Below the pieces are notes generated by a model. It searched no databases and was not told the DNA's origin. It saw only the letters and a program-made list of their open reading frames with translations. The position numbers and the translations under genes were made by a program. Shown one piece after another: positions 22,211-29,775 of a stretch of DNA of 33,323 nucleotides (positions are counted from its first letter, which is position 1; every line of letters begins with the position of its first letter). Source of the DNA: Chthonomonadales bacterium (GTDB lineage: Bacteria > Armatimonadota > Chthonomonadetes > Chthonomonadales > CAJBBX01); assembly GCA_012517255.1 (NCBI GenBank), contig JAAYVH010000020.1, positions 1 to 33,323 on the forward strand, given 5' to 3'.

Positions 22211-23266
22211 TCAGTCCAGCCGGACCTCTCGCCCATCGGCTGCGCTACGGTAGAGGGCATCCAGGATCGTGATCACGTCCAGCGACTGCTCCGGGGGAAC
22301 GGGCGAGGGCGCTCCAGACGCCACGGCCTCGGCGAACGCCATGCACTCGAGTGCATGCGGCTCGCCGCCCTCCTTGTTCTGAAGTTGAATGTCGAAGTGC
22401 TGTCGCGTGTTGTTGTCGGTCTTGAGGAGTACGTTCGCGGGCCAATGCGCGCCTCCGGCCACTCCGTAGAGCCACATCTGCATGTCTTCACCATGTGTCT
22501 TCGGATGGTTCAGCAGCCACGCAACCTCCAGTACCAGCGTCGCGCCGTTGTCGAATCGAACAAAGGCTGCGGCGAACTCCTCGACATCCCAGGACGCAGG
22601 AATGGGGCCGCCCCAGTTTGAGAAGGCGCCGGGCAGTCGGCGCAGTTTGTCCTGGGTAACGCCGCTCACAGCGACGGGCTTCGGATGGCCCATCATCCAG
22701 AGCGTGAGATCGAGGATGTGAACTCCGATGTCTATGCACGGTCCGCCGCCGCTGTGCCGCTTCTCGACGAACGTGGCTCCCGTGGGCGCGCCCGATCTGC
22801 GCAGCATCCAGCTTCGCGCATGGTAGACATCGCCGAGCTGGCCTGCTTCGATCTGGGCCTTGAGCGCACGGGCTGAGCCCTCGAACCGGAAGTGCTGCGC
22901 AGTCATCAAGAGCTTGCCGCTCCGGTCACGAGCCGCGATCATCTGGCGTATGTCGTCGGGCGTAGGTGCAAGGGGCTTCTCGCAGATCACGTGCTTGCCG
23001 GCATCAAGTGCGGCAATCGTAAGCGGCGCGTGGTACATGTTCGGCGTACAGACATCCACGATGTCGATGTCCGGATCGGCGATCAGCGCGTAGGGGTCAT
23101 CGTAGAGCCGTGTGACGCCAAGAGCGTCTCCCTGCGCGTGCAGGACCGCTTGATCAATGTCGCCCAGCGCCGCGATCTCAGTGTGTGGGCTCTCGCGCCA
23201 CCCCGGAAAGTGCGTACGGGCTATTCCCCGAACGCCGATGACGCCGACCTTGAGTGTTCTTGCCAT
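22211..23266 (-). CDS. Gfo/Idh/MocA-family dehydrogenase
   Basis: NAD(P)-dependent sugar or cyclitol dehydrogenase of 351 residues. The Rossmann N-terminus LKVGVIGVRGIARTH has a slightly degenerate glycine loop. The catalytic lysine is in HVICEKPLAPT and the catalytic Asp/His set in GGGPCIDIGVHILDLTLW. A good AGAGAGGA precedes the ATG. It follows the DegT-type aminotransferase gene by 39 bases and is probably cotranscribed. A dehydrogenase next to a DegT aminotransferase commonly oxidises a sugar or inositol hydroxyl to a ketone that the aminotransferase converts to an amine; the substrate is not identifiable here. Confidence 0.9.
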   Translation of the reverse strand: MARTLKVGVIGVRGIARTHFPGWRESPHTEIAALGDIDQAVLHAQGDALGVTRLYDDPYALIADPDIDIVDVCTPNMYHAPLTIAALDAGKHVICEKPLAPTPDDIRQMIAARDRSGKLLMTAQHFRFEGSARALKAQIEAGQLGDVYHARSWMLRRSGAPTGATFVEKRHSGGGPCIDIGVHILDLTLWMMGHPKPVAVSGVTQDKLRRLPGAFSNWGGPIPASWDVEEFAAAFVRFDNGATLVLEVAWLLNHPKTHGEDMQMWLYGVAGGAHWPANVLLKTDNNTRQHFDIQLQNKEGGEPHALECMAFAEAVASGAPSPVPPEQSLDVITILDALYRSAADGREVRLD

Positions 23267-23305
23267 ACTGTCCTCTCTGTCTTGAGATAGTTCGTGACGC
23301 AGCCC

Positions 23306-24580
23306 TCAGGCCAGAGCCCCGTCAACCTTGTTGATGGCTCGCGCCATCATGCGAGCGTGTTCGCATGTCATCTTCATGTTGAAGCCGAAGCGCAGGGCGC
23401 GATTGAGAATGGAGAGCGTCCGCGGACACATCTCCCGGGAGTAGGATGCTTCCCCCTTGTAAGCAGGATGCGCCCAGGGAGCGGCGAGGGGATGATGGGC
23501 GTTCTTGCACAGGATGGAATCCCAGTACCGATAGATGTGCCTGTCGGGGAAGCCATCGTTGTGGGCCGTGCCGCACGGAAGCCCCTCGGCGGTCAACGCT
23601 TCGGCAAAGCGGCTAGGGCCGACCTCTTCATGAACGATGATCGCCGCGCTGATGCCGCAGTCGCCGCCCGGGTCGTCCACCGTCTGCCTCGCGTAGCACC
23701 GAGGCTCGGCGAGCTCTTCAAGGAACGCTCGCTTGAGGCTGCGCGTGTGATCGAGGATCCCGTCCAGTTTGGAGAGCTGCACACGGGCTATGGCTCCGAG
23801 CAGCTCGCTGGGACGGTAGCACTGAGACGAGAAGGGCGAGGTGAGCCATCCGTCCGTCGGAATCGTTTCGCGCATCCACATGGGCAACGCAGGGTCTCCT
23901 GCAAAGCACGCGCGCTCGTGCACTTCCAGGTCGTCCGTGAAGACGAGGCCGCCTTCTCCGCACGTGATGATCTTGAAGTAGTTGAGGCTCCATGCTCCGG
24001 CGTGACCGAGCGTACCCACAACCGTCCCCTGGTAACGGCCGCCGATGCACTGGCAGCAATCTTCTATCACTTTGAGCCGGTGGCGGCGAGCCACCTCAAG
24101 CAACGTCTGCAGACGGCACGGCACTCCCTGCATGTGCACCGGGATGATCGCTCGCGTCGCTGGCGTGATCTTCCGTTCTGCATCCTCAGGATCCAGGCCG
24201 AGCGACTCATCTATCTCTGCGATCATCGGTACCGCACCGACGGCGACAACGGCTGCCGGCGTGGCGATATAGGTGTATGCCGGCACGATCACCTCATCGC
24301 CGGGTCCGATGCCAAGACCGGCCAAGGCGCATATCAGGGCGCTCGTGCCGGAGTTCACCATCAGCGCGTGGCGAGCGCCTATCCATGCTGCGGCCTCCCG
24401 CTCGAACGCTCGCACCTGACTGTCAGGGTGGAAGCGGAATAACTGGCCCGATCGGAGCACGGCTTCTGCCGCCTGAACCTCCCGGTCGTCGATGAGCGAC
24501 ACGCCGGCCCCGCCGCCAGGCCCACCCGGCAGCGGTTCGACGATCGCTTTCGGGCCACCCTCCAGAGCAAGTTTCTCCAT
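23306..24580 (-). CDS. DegT/DnrJ/EryC1/StrS-family aminotransferase
   Basis: PLP-dependent sugar or cyclitol aminotransferase of 424 residues. The N-terminus LALEGGPKAI resembles the inosose-aminotransferase-like branch. The PLP lysine is Lys203 in NYFKIITCGEGG; IEDCCQCIGG (172-181) supplies the Asp/Gln that hold the cofactor; NSGTSALICALAGLGIGPGD and VPAYTYIATPAAV are family blocks. AAGGAGGATC is an excellent ribosome-binding site. It is the first gene of a two-gene operon with a Gfo/Idh/MocA dehydrogenase and is divergent from ccmA across 112 bases. The product could be an amino sugar or aminocyclitol. Confidence 0.92.
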   Translation of the reverse strand: MEKLALEGGPKAIVEPLPGGPGGGAGVSLIDDREVQAAEAVLRSGQLFRFHPDSQVRAFEREAAAWIGARHALMVNSGTSALICALAGLGIGPGDEVIVPAYTYIATPAAVVAVGAVPMIAEIDESLGLDPEDAERKITPATRAIIPVHMQGVPCRLQTLLEVARRHRLKVIEDCCQCIGGRYQGTVVGTLGHAGAWSLNYFKIITCGEGGLVFTDDLEVHERACFAGDPALPMWMRETIPTDGWLTSPFSSQCYRPSELLGAIARVQLSKLDGILDHTRSLKRAFLEELAEPRCYARQTVDDPGGDCGISAAIIVHEEVGPSRFAEALTAEGLPCGTAHNDGFPDRHIYRYWDSILCKNAHHPLAAPWAHPAYKGEASYSREMCPRTLSILNRALRFGFNMKMTCEHARMMARAINKVDGALA

Positions 24581-24670
24581 CCCGATCCTCCTTGCGGGCC
24601 ATATGAGGCAAGCCGACCTACGTGTTCAGTTTCGCCGGCCTGGCGGCGGTTCCTGCGTCCCTCGCGGTAC

Positions 24671-24679
24671 TGGTATAAT
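24671..24679 (+). promoter_or_regulatory. Extended -10 promoter element for ccmABCDEF
   Basis: TGGTATAAT is a perfect TATAAT with the extended TGn, in the 112-base gap before ccmA. No good -35 is seen, which an extended -10 tolerates. The in-frame ATG at 24678 overlaps this box, so translation more likely starts at ATG 24693, only about 7 bases from the expected transcription start. Confidence 0.5.
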
Positions 24680-24692
24680 GCGCCCGTTTCCG

Positions 24693-25358
24693 ATGGACCC
24701 ACTTCCTGCGCCCGGCCCACCTTATCCAAGCGACGTCGTGGTTGAGCTGACCGGCGTCGGAAAGCGATTTGACCGCAAATGGGTGGTCAAGGATATCACC
24801 GGGCGGCTGACGTCAGGGTCAGTCCTGGGCATCGCCGGGCCGAACGGCTCCGGCAAGAGCACGCTGGTCAAAATGATCGCGACGCTCCTGCATCCCGATA
24901 GGGGCTCGATCTCGATCAGTGCGGACGGCCGCCCCTTGGACTGGCACGAGCGGCGTCGGTACATCGGCTGGGTATCTCCGGACACGGGCCTGTACCGGGC
25001 GCTCACAGGAGCGGAGCACGTGCGTTTCTTCGCCCGGCTTCACGGACTCGCCGATAACCCGGAGGCGGTGCTTTCAGCGCTCGATGGCGTCGGCCTCCAT
25101 GCGCGTCCGGGACTGATCGTCGGCGCTTACAGCTCCGGCATGGCACAGCGGCTCAGGTACGCCTGCGCCACGCTGCATCAGCCGCCCATTCTGCTGCTCG
25201 ATGAGCCTCACATGGCGCTGGATGCCGAGGGTCTCCGAATGGTTCGGCGCGTGGTTGAGCAGCAACGGCGCCGCGGCGTGTGCATCGTGGCCGGAAACCG
25301 CGATGACGAGCTGGCCCTCGCTGACTCGGTGCTGCGGATCGGTTCGGACGGTGCCTGA
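24693..25358 (+). CDS. ccmA: Heme exporter ATP-binding protein CcmA
   Basis: ABC ATPase of about 221 residues that powers release of heme-loaded CcmE with CcmBCD. Walker A is GPNGSGKSTLVKM, the signature is SSGMAQRL and Walker B is ILLLDEP followed by a normal D-loop (MALDAEG). The switch histidine after strand 4, normally in a THD/THQ motif, is replaced by Asn (VAGNRDDE, codon 25296-25298). The start is uncertain: ATG 24693 is chosen because ATG 24678 lies in the -10 box; a downstream GTG near 24738 is possible. It overlaps or abuts ccmB. Confidence 0.87.
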   Translation: MDPLPAPGPPYPSDVVVELTGVGKRFDRKWVVKDITGRLTSGSVLGIAGPNGSGKSTLVKMIATLLHPDRGSISISADGRPLDWHERRRYIGWVSPDTGLYRALTGAEHVRFFARLHGLADNPEAVLSALDGVGLHARPGLIVGAYSSGMAQRLRYACATLHQPPILLLDEPHMALDAEGLRMVRRVVEQQRRRGVCIVAGNRDDELALADSVLRIGSDGA

Positions 25359-25395
25359 ATCGCCTGCAGACCGAGCGCTTGTGTCCGTGGGATGG

Positions 25396-26061
25396 ATGGA
25401 TCAGGCGCTGGCTGTATATCGTAAAGACCTGAGGGTCGAGCTCCGCGAGCGTACGGCTCTCGCGTCGCTGGTCCTGTTCGTCCTTACCTCGCTCGTCGTT
25501 GTCGGGTTTGCGCTGACGGGCGGTGTCATGGAGCCCGGCGTGGCAGCGTCGCTGCTGTGGGTGGTCATGTTTTTCGCGACGTTCGCGGGACTGGGTCACA
25601 CGTTTGTCGCCGAGGAGGAGACCGGCACCGCGGCGGGTCTGCGCCTATCCGCATGTCCCGAAGCCATCCTGGCAGGCAAGCTGATGATGAACCTGACCTT
25701 GCTGGCAGTCGTGGCGGTAGTTGCAGTACCTCTGTTCGTCGCCATCGCCAAACTGCCCGTTCCGGCAGTGGGTCGGCTGATCGCCGTGGTGGCAGGCGGG
25801 GTCTGCGGGCTGGCCTCGGCTGCGACGGTTATCGGCGCGCTGGTGGCCAAGGCTCGGGCGCGAGGCGTCTTGTTCGGCGCGATCGGGTTTCCGATCGTTC
25901 TGCCCTTGCTGATGATGACCGCAGTGGCGACGCGCCATGCCATCTCGCCGCTGGCGGGCGACTGGATGTGGCTGCGTGACGCCGGCGGGCTCTTCAGTTA
26001 CGCAACGATGCTGGTGGCTGCGTCGGTGCTGGTGTTTCCGATCATATGGGAGAGTAACTAG
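25396..26061 (+). CDS. ccmB: Heme exporter membrane protein CcmB
   Basis: Six-helix membrane protein, 221 residues from ATG 25396, equal to E. coli CcmB (220). It starts MDQALAVYRKDLRVELRER, the typical CcmB N-terminus, and contains FVAEEETGTAAGLRLS, another conserved block, then repeated hydrophobic helices. It forms the transporter core with CcmA. GTG starts at 25351 (overlapping ccmA by 8 bases) and 25381 are alternatives; the chosen ATG fits the family best. ccmC follows after 4 bases. Confidence 0.9.
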   Translation: MDQALAVYRKDLRVELRERTALASLVLFVLTSLVVVGFALTGGVMEPGVAASLLWVVMFFATFAGLGHTFVAEEETGTAAGLRLSACPEAILAGKLMMNLTLLAVVAVVAVPLFVAIAKLPVPAVGRLIAVVAGGVCGLASAATVIGALVAKARARGVLFGAIGFPIVLPLLMMTAVATRHAISPLAGDWMWLRDAGGLFSYATMLVAASVLVFPIIWESN

Positions 26062-26065
26062 GGCC

Positions 26066-26755
26066 ATGGGCTGGATATGGAAGACGGCAACGGGATTCCT
26101 CATGGCAGGAACCGTATGGGGCATGATGGCATACGTGCGGCCGGCGGAGGGTTTCCTTTATCCGGACGGCGCACGGATCATCATCATACACGTGCCGTGC
26201 GCCTGGATCAGCGCCGTCGCCTATCTGGTTGCCGCGTGGAATGCTGGTAGGGTGCTCAAGCGCGTGGCCAGGCCGCAGGACGAGACATGGGTGCGACCGG
26301 ACTGCCTGTGCGAAGCCTCCATGGAGCTGGGTCTGCTGTTCTCGATCCTGACGACTGCCACAGGCAGCATCTTCTCACGTCTTCAGTGGGGCGCATTCTG
26401 GAGCTGGGATCCACGGCAGACATCCATCGTGGTGATCATGCTGCTGTTCGCCGCGTATCTTGTACTGAGGTCGTCGGTGACCAATGCAGTCATGCGCGCA
26501 CGGTTGACATCCGCATATGCGATCATCGCAGTGGTTCCCGGCATGTTCCTGATCTGGGTGTTACCGCGGGTCGTCGCATCGCTGCACGGAGACGCCAACA
26601 ATGCCGTGATCGGCGGGGGACTGGATTCCCAGTATCGAGCGGTACTGTACGGACTGGCGCTGCCTGCCTTTGTCGGCCTCTACACCTGGCTCATGCAACT
26701 GCGCATGCGTCTTTCCATGGCCGAATGGAGGGCTGTTGAGCGCAGTGTTGGCTGA
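26066..26755 (+). CDS. ccmC: Heme handling protein CcmC
   Basis: Six-helix membrane protein of 229 residues that presents heme to CcmE. The tryptophan-rich WWD motif is WGAFWSWDPRQT (108-119). The two external histidines that ligate heme are present: His42 in IIHVPCAWIS and His174 in VASLHGDAN. These separate it from CcmF, which is much longer. It begins 4 bases after ccmB and is followed by ccmD after 47 bases. Confidence 0.94.
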   Translation: MGWIWKTATGFLMAGTVWGMMAYVRPAEGFLYPDGARIIIIHVPCAWISAVAYLVAAWNAGRVLKRVARPQDETWVRPDCLCEASMELGLLFSILTTATGSIFSRLQWGAFWSWDPRQTSIVVIMLLFAAYLVLRSSVTNAVMRARLTSAYAIIAVVPGMFLIWVLPRVVASLHGDANNAVIGGGLDSQYRAVLYGLALPAFVGLYTWLMQLRMRLSMAEWRAVERSVG

Positions 26756-26802
26756 GGCCCGCAAAGCGGCTGGCGTGCACCTTTCGACTGGAGGGTTGGA
26801 CT

Positions 26803-26928
26803 GTGAACAATCAGATATGGGTTGTCGCGACGCCATTGATCGTCTGGATGGGAGTGTTCTGCTACACGCTGATCATTGACAGACGGATGCGCGCGATCGA
26901 GAACCTCGTGGGGAGCGACGACGCGTGA
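26803..26928 (+). CDS. ccmD: Small membrane protein CcmD
   Basis: A 41-residue frame starting at GTG 26803 with GGAGGG upstream. It encodes a single hydrophobic helix (IWVVATPLIVWMGVFCYTLI) followed by a charged DRRMRAIE stretch, the layout of CcmD. CcmD is needed to release holo-CcmE from the CcmABC complex. Position between ccmC and ccmE, and a GTGA overlap with the ccmE start, support the call. Confidence 0.8.
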   Translation: MNNQIWVVATPLIVWMGVFCYTLIIDRRMRAIENLVGSDDA

Positions 26929-27362
26929 AGCGCGGTCCGCTGGTGGCGTTCATCGTGCTCGTAGGCGCCGCGGTCCTGACATTCGTCAGCTTCAGCGGCG
27001 CGACAGCAAGGCACGTGACCATCGCCGAGGCGATGCGTCTCAACGGGCAGGTTGTGCAGGTACCCGGCCGCATTCTCCACGACACCGTCCGCTATGATCT
27101 GCAGGGTGATCGGGGCGAGCTGCGCTTCGACGTCGCGGACATGCAGGGCGGCAGCGAGACGATGACCATCGTCTACTCCGGCGCCAAGCCCGAGAACTTC
27201 GCCAACGCCACGAGCGTGGAAGCGATCGGAGCGTACAGCGGCGGGGTTTTCCGCGCTCGGACTCTCCTCGTAAAGTGTCCATCGCGGTATCAAGGCTCAG
27301 ATCAGAAACAGGCTAGCACGCAGGCCAGTAAGGTCGACAGCGACGGGAACGTCTCGCGTTGA
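26925..27362 (+). CDS. ccmE: Heme chaperone CcmE, Cys-type (CxxxY)
   Basis: Membrane-anchored periplasmic heme chaperone of 145 residues: an N-terminal helix (about 5-24), then an OB-fold domain with LNGQVVQVPGRI and LRFDVADMQGGSETMTIVYSG. Classical CcmE binds heme covalently through His in an H-x3-Y motif. Here the site reads VKCPSRYQ, with Cys118 and Tyr122 (Cys codon 27276-27278), the variant known from Desulfovibrio and archaea. The tail after Tyr122 is Gln/Ser/Lys-rich and likely disordered. It starts at GTG 26925 and couples to ccmD and ccmF by overlaps. Confidence 0.93.
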   Translation: MKRGPLVAFIVLVGAAVLTFVSFSGATARHVTIAEAMRLNGQVVQVPGRILHDTVRYDLQGDRGELRFDVADMQGGSETMTIVYSGAKPENFANATSVEAIGAYSGGVFRARTLLVKCPSRYQGSDQKQASTQASKVDSDGNVSR

Positions 27363-29773
27363 TGGAACCCGGGAGAATCGCCGTCATCGTTGGCCTGTGC
27401 GCCAGCATTCTGACGTTCGTCGTGTATCTGCGCTTGCTACGGCCCACATCAAGCAAGCTGCTGTGGGGCATAGCAAGATCGAGTCTGGCCATTTCGGCAG
27501 CATCGAGCGTGTTCTGCTTCGCCTGGCTCATGCGCCTTGTGGCAACCAAGCAGTTCCAGTATCGCTACGTCTTCGACTACACCTCGGCAGACCTGCACGG
27601 GGCCTTCCTGTACTCAGCGACGTGGGCGGGCCAGGAAGGGAGTTTCGCGCTCTGGGCCGCCTTGACCGGGCTGATCGGCCTCCTCGTAGCCTGGCGCGCG
27701 CGCGACTGGGAACCGCGCGTCATGCCGGTGTACATGACGAACCTCATCGCGCTCTTCGCCATCATGCACTGGCTCAGTCCGTATGTGGTCATGCCACCGG
27801 AGACCGGTCCCAGACCCTCCGATCTGCCTCCGGGAATGCCCTGGCCGCCCCCATGGCCGCCTCAAGACGGCAACGGGCTGAACCCATCGCTGCAGAACAT
27901 ATGGATGGCCATCCATCCGCCAACGATCTTCTTCGGCTTTGCATGTCTCGCGGTACCGTTCTCGTATGCCATCGCGACGCTGCTGTGGCGCAGCTATGAC
28001 GAGTGGGTCAAGCGCGTCTCGCCCTACGTTCTGCTGACAGTCGGCACGCTCGGAACCGGATTGTTCATGGGCGGCTACTGGGCCTACGAAACGCAGGGAT
28101 GGCACGGTTTCTGGGCATGGGACCCGGTGGAAAACGCGTCGCTATTCCCATGGCTCGGCGCGCTTGCGCTGGCGCACGGCCTCATCGTTCAGAGAAGCCG
28201 CGGCGGGATGACGCGGACGAACCTGTTCCTTGCCATTGCATCGTGGCTGCTCTTTGTCTACGGAACGTTTCTGACGCGGTCGGGCGCACTCGCCAACTTC
28301 TCGGTTCATGCCTTCGGCATGCTGGATAACGCCGCGCTGCGCATTCTCGTCATCCTGATCGGCGTCCAGGGCGTGGCGGGTCTCGGGTTGCTGCTGTGGC
28401 GCTGGCGCACCATTCGCGGTCAGAAGATGTCCGAGTCGGTCCTGTCACTCGATTCCGCCATGTGGTTCGCCATGGTTCTCATGTGCGTAGCTGCCGCGAT
28501 CATCACCCTGGGCACCTCGTGGCCCCTCATATCCCGCTGGCCGATCTGGAAGAGCATACCGGCCCTCTCCGCCATCTATGCCGCCGATGGCGTGCGCGTC
28601 GAGCCGATCTTCTATAACCGCATCGGGACTGCCCTGGTGCTCCCGACACTCCTGCTCATTGGGCTGACGCCATTTCTCGTATGGGGCCGCACCGACTCAG
28701 AACAGCTGCTGAAGCGAATCATGGTCCCTTGGCTCTCGGCCATCGTCGGCGGCGTGGCCCTGCTTGCGTTCGTCCTCCATGAGGCCGCGTCCGGTTTCGA
28801 AGCAGGCACGCCGCGGGTGGTGACCGTCGCGGTGGGTACGTTGGGGTTGTTCGCCGCTTTGGCGAGCCTGTGGCTGGCCATCAAGCTGGTTCGCGCACGA
28901 CCGGTCTATATCGGCGGGTGGCTCGCCCATGCGGGGGTCGGTCTGTTGCTGCTCGGCACGGTGATTACGAACGTGTATGAGAAGACCGCCAGCTATGCCG
29001 TCATCGAGGGTAGGGGACCGGTCCGCACGGCGTTCGGCTACAGCCTCGAGTTCCTTGGGTGGACGCACGAAGGCAAGACCGAGGAAGAGGTTCTCAAAGA
29101 CTGGAAGAGATTCGATCACGCCGTGCGCTTGCGCGTCACGCCAGACCGAGGAGGCGAGCGGAAGGGATACGAGGCGAGGGTGGCGGTGTTCAAATACTGG
29201 AACGCGGGTCAGGGCGAGTGGTCGACAATGACGTGGCCCGACATTCGGAAGCAATGGCATCGTGACATCTACCTTGCTGCCGCCGACGATCCCCGCCTTG
29301 TCCGACCGATTGCCACGCTGAGCCCCGGCGAGACCTCCACTATTGGGGTGCCCGGACTGGGTCCGACTGGCTATGAGGTCCGCTACGATCGTTTCTACCG
29401 ATCGTCCACGGGCGCGCAAATGGCAGGCGAAATGGGCGCCGAGATGACGCTCCTGACGCCGGACAAGCGCGAGATAAAGATCCGCCCCGGACTTGCCTTC
29501 GATGGAGGGGAGCCTCGCCCGGTTCATGTGGCCATCCCCGAACTCAACGGCGCCGTCATACTTGAGGGCGGCATCCAGCCTGAGACCAAACAGGTGACGG
29601 CCGCATTCGAGCTCCCCGGCGCTCCGGCGTCGTGGGTGGTGCCGATCGCCGCCACCAACAAGCCAATGATCAATCTTGTCTGGCTGGGCGTGGTGCTGAT
29701 CGGCGCAGGATCACTGATCGCCATGACGAGGCGTGCCGGCGAGATGAGGGCGACTGCGAAGACAAGCGCCTAG
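27362..29773 (+). CDS. ccmF: Cytochrome c heme lyase subunit CcmF
   Basis: Multi-helix membrane protein of 803 residues (E. coli CcmF 647) that takes heme from holo-CcmE and attaches it to apocytochrome c. The WWD motif is WHGFWAWDPVENASLFPW; nearby GGYWAYETQGW and LTRSGALANFSVHAFG are strongly CcmF-like, as is SATWAGQEGSFALWA in the first third. A large C-terminal extracytoplasmic domain of about 240 residues precedes the last helix and accounts for the extra length. The start ATG overlaps the ccmE stop (TGATG). It is the last gene of the run; no ccmG, ccmH or ccmI follows. Confidence 0.95.
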   Translation: MEPGRIAVIVGLCASILTFVVYLRLLRPTSSKLLWGIARSSLAISAASSVFCFAWLMRLVATKQFQYRYVFDYTSADLHGAFLYSATWAGQEGSFALWAALTGLIGLLVAWRARDWEPRVMPVYMTNLIALFAIMHWLSPYVVMPPETGPRPSDLPPGMPWPPPWPPQDGNGLNPSLQNIWMAIHPPTIFFGFACLAVPFSYAIATLLWRSYDEWVKRVSPYVLLTVGTLGTGLFMGGYWAYETQGWHGFWAWDPVENASLFPWLGALALAHGLIVQRSRGGMTRTNLFLAIASWLLFVYGTFLTRSGALANFSVHAFGMLDNAALRILVILIGVQGVAGLGLLLWRWRTIRGQKMSESVLSLDSAMWFAMVLMCVAAAIITLGTSWPLISRWPIWKSIPALSAIYAADGVRVEPIFYNRIGTALVLPTLLLIGLTPFLVWGRTDSEQLLKRIMVPWLSAIVGGVALLAFVLHEAASGFEAGTPRVVTVAVGTLGLFAALASLWLAIKLVRARPVYIGGWLAHAGVGLLLLGTVITNVYEKTASYAVIEGRGPVRTAFGYSLEFLGWTHEGKTEEEVLKDWKRFDHAVRLRVTPDRGGERKGYEARVAVFKYWNAGQGEWSTMTWPDIRKQWHRDIYLAAADDPRLVRPIATLSPGETSTIGVPGLGPTGYEVRYDRFYRSSTGAQMAGEMGAEMTLLTPDKREIKIRPGLAFDGGEPRPVHVAIPELNGAVILEGGIQPETKQVTAAFELPGAPASWVVPIAATNKPMINLVWLGVVLIGAGSLIAMTRRAGEMRATAKTSA

Positions 29774-29775
29774 AC

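Noticed and set aside
23294-24442. 382-codon plus-strand frame opposite the DegT aminotransferase
   Set aside because: The minus strand has a complete aminotransferase with all motifs and a strong ribosome-binding site; the opposite frame has no family features.
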